DNA of 14,552 nt from NCBI GenBank assembly GCA_958430865.1, contig CAUDNR010001036.1, positions 1-14,552 on the forward strand. Reading direction: 5' to 3'. Under the pieces are notes generated by a model. The model ran no database searches. It was not told the DNA's origin and worked only from the letters and a program-made list of their open reading frames with translations. The DNA comes from Entrophospora sp. SA101 (lineage: Eukaryota; Glomeromycota; Glomeromycetes; Entrophosporales; Entrophosporaceae). Positions 14,392-14,552 of the stretch are shown one piece after another. The first letter of the stretch is position 1; every line of letters begins with the position of its first letter. The translations under genes and the position numbers were made by a program.

Positions 14392-14552
14392 AATTCTTTG
14401 AGCATAACCACCCCTATTGTGGATTCATAATCAGTGCTTACACCTGGCAAAACAAGAAAAGGAATTGCAGATCAAATGGGGGCTGTTCTAGGAAAAAGTG
14501 GGTTTCGACCCTCAGATTCAAAAATGAGATATTTATACCAAATTAATCTATA
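14392..14552 (+). pseudogene. Partial coding relic running off the right edge
   Basis: Plus frame NSLSITTPIVDS, TAA (14428-14430), SVLTPGKTRKGIADQMGAVL, GKSGFRPSDSKMRYLYQINL and onward past 14552. Codon use and residues look like real protein. TAA could be CAA (Gln), or the true exon could begin after it. Family not recognised; sequence to the right would decide. Confidence 0.4.

Noticed and set aside
14490..14520. gtgggtttcgaccctcag, tRNA T-arm or Pol III B-box-like
   Set aside because: No matching acceptor, D or anticodon arms upstream, and the stretch reads well as coding (GKSGFRPSDS).

Overview
The window looks like a gene-poor, repeat-dense stretch of a very AT-rich eukaryotic nuclear genome. 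By eye about three quarters of the bases are A or T, with long A/T runs, no bacterial-style operons and no rRNA or tRNA. The best match I can suggest is an arbuscular mycorrhizal fungus (Rhizophagus/Glomeromycotina). That rests on the style of the one intact gene, a small secreted ML-domain lipid-recognition protein, and on remnants resembling families that I remember as expanded there: PIF1-like helicase, hAT dimerisation domain, CENP-B/Tigger-like transposase. This is recognition from memory, not a search.

Layout. Positions 94-2607 form a large imperfect inverted repeat (arms 94-577 and 2150-2607) around a decayed cysteine-bearing ORF (622-906, minus) and the first copy (999-2410) of a 1.35-1.4 kb direct repeat. 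The second copy is at 6719-8064. The only convincing complete gene is at 2595-3083 on the minus strand; its last codons and stop lie inside the right arm of the inverted repeat. Its upstream side holds a TATA box, a tandem repeat in the presumed 5' UTR, and two tandem copies of a CCAAT-containing block that also occurs once in each direct-repeat copy. A 487 bp TA-flanked MITE-like element (3984-4470) abuts a heavily frameshifted minus-strand gene relic (about 4471-5452). An hAT transposase C-terminus follows (5582-6010), then an 837 bp TA-flanked element (6202-7038) whose right part belongs to repeat copy B.

From 8.0 to 10.8 kb there is another MITE-like inverted repeat, a 60 bp tandem repeat, and a cluster of broken coding remnants: a Cys/His-containing relic on minus, a PIF1-like helicase C-terminus on plus, a zinc-finger-like ORF with one frameshift on minus, and a Tigger/CENP-B-like transposase tail on plus. 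From 11.3 to 11.8 kb there is a GC-richer island with an Asp-rich ORF and a possible 55 nt intron. The remainder (11.8-14.55 kb) holds degenerate tandem repeats, a pogo-like terminus, palindromes and three further coding relics, the last running off the right edge.

The genes do not form a pathway. The window reads as one live secreted-protein gene set in transposon and pseudogene debris. Many relics were found by reading frames that lack an ATG or carry one or two in-frame stops, so an ATG-based ORF list misses them.
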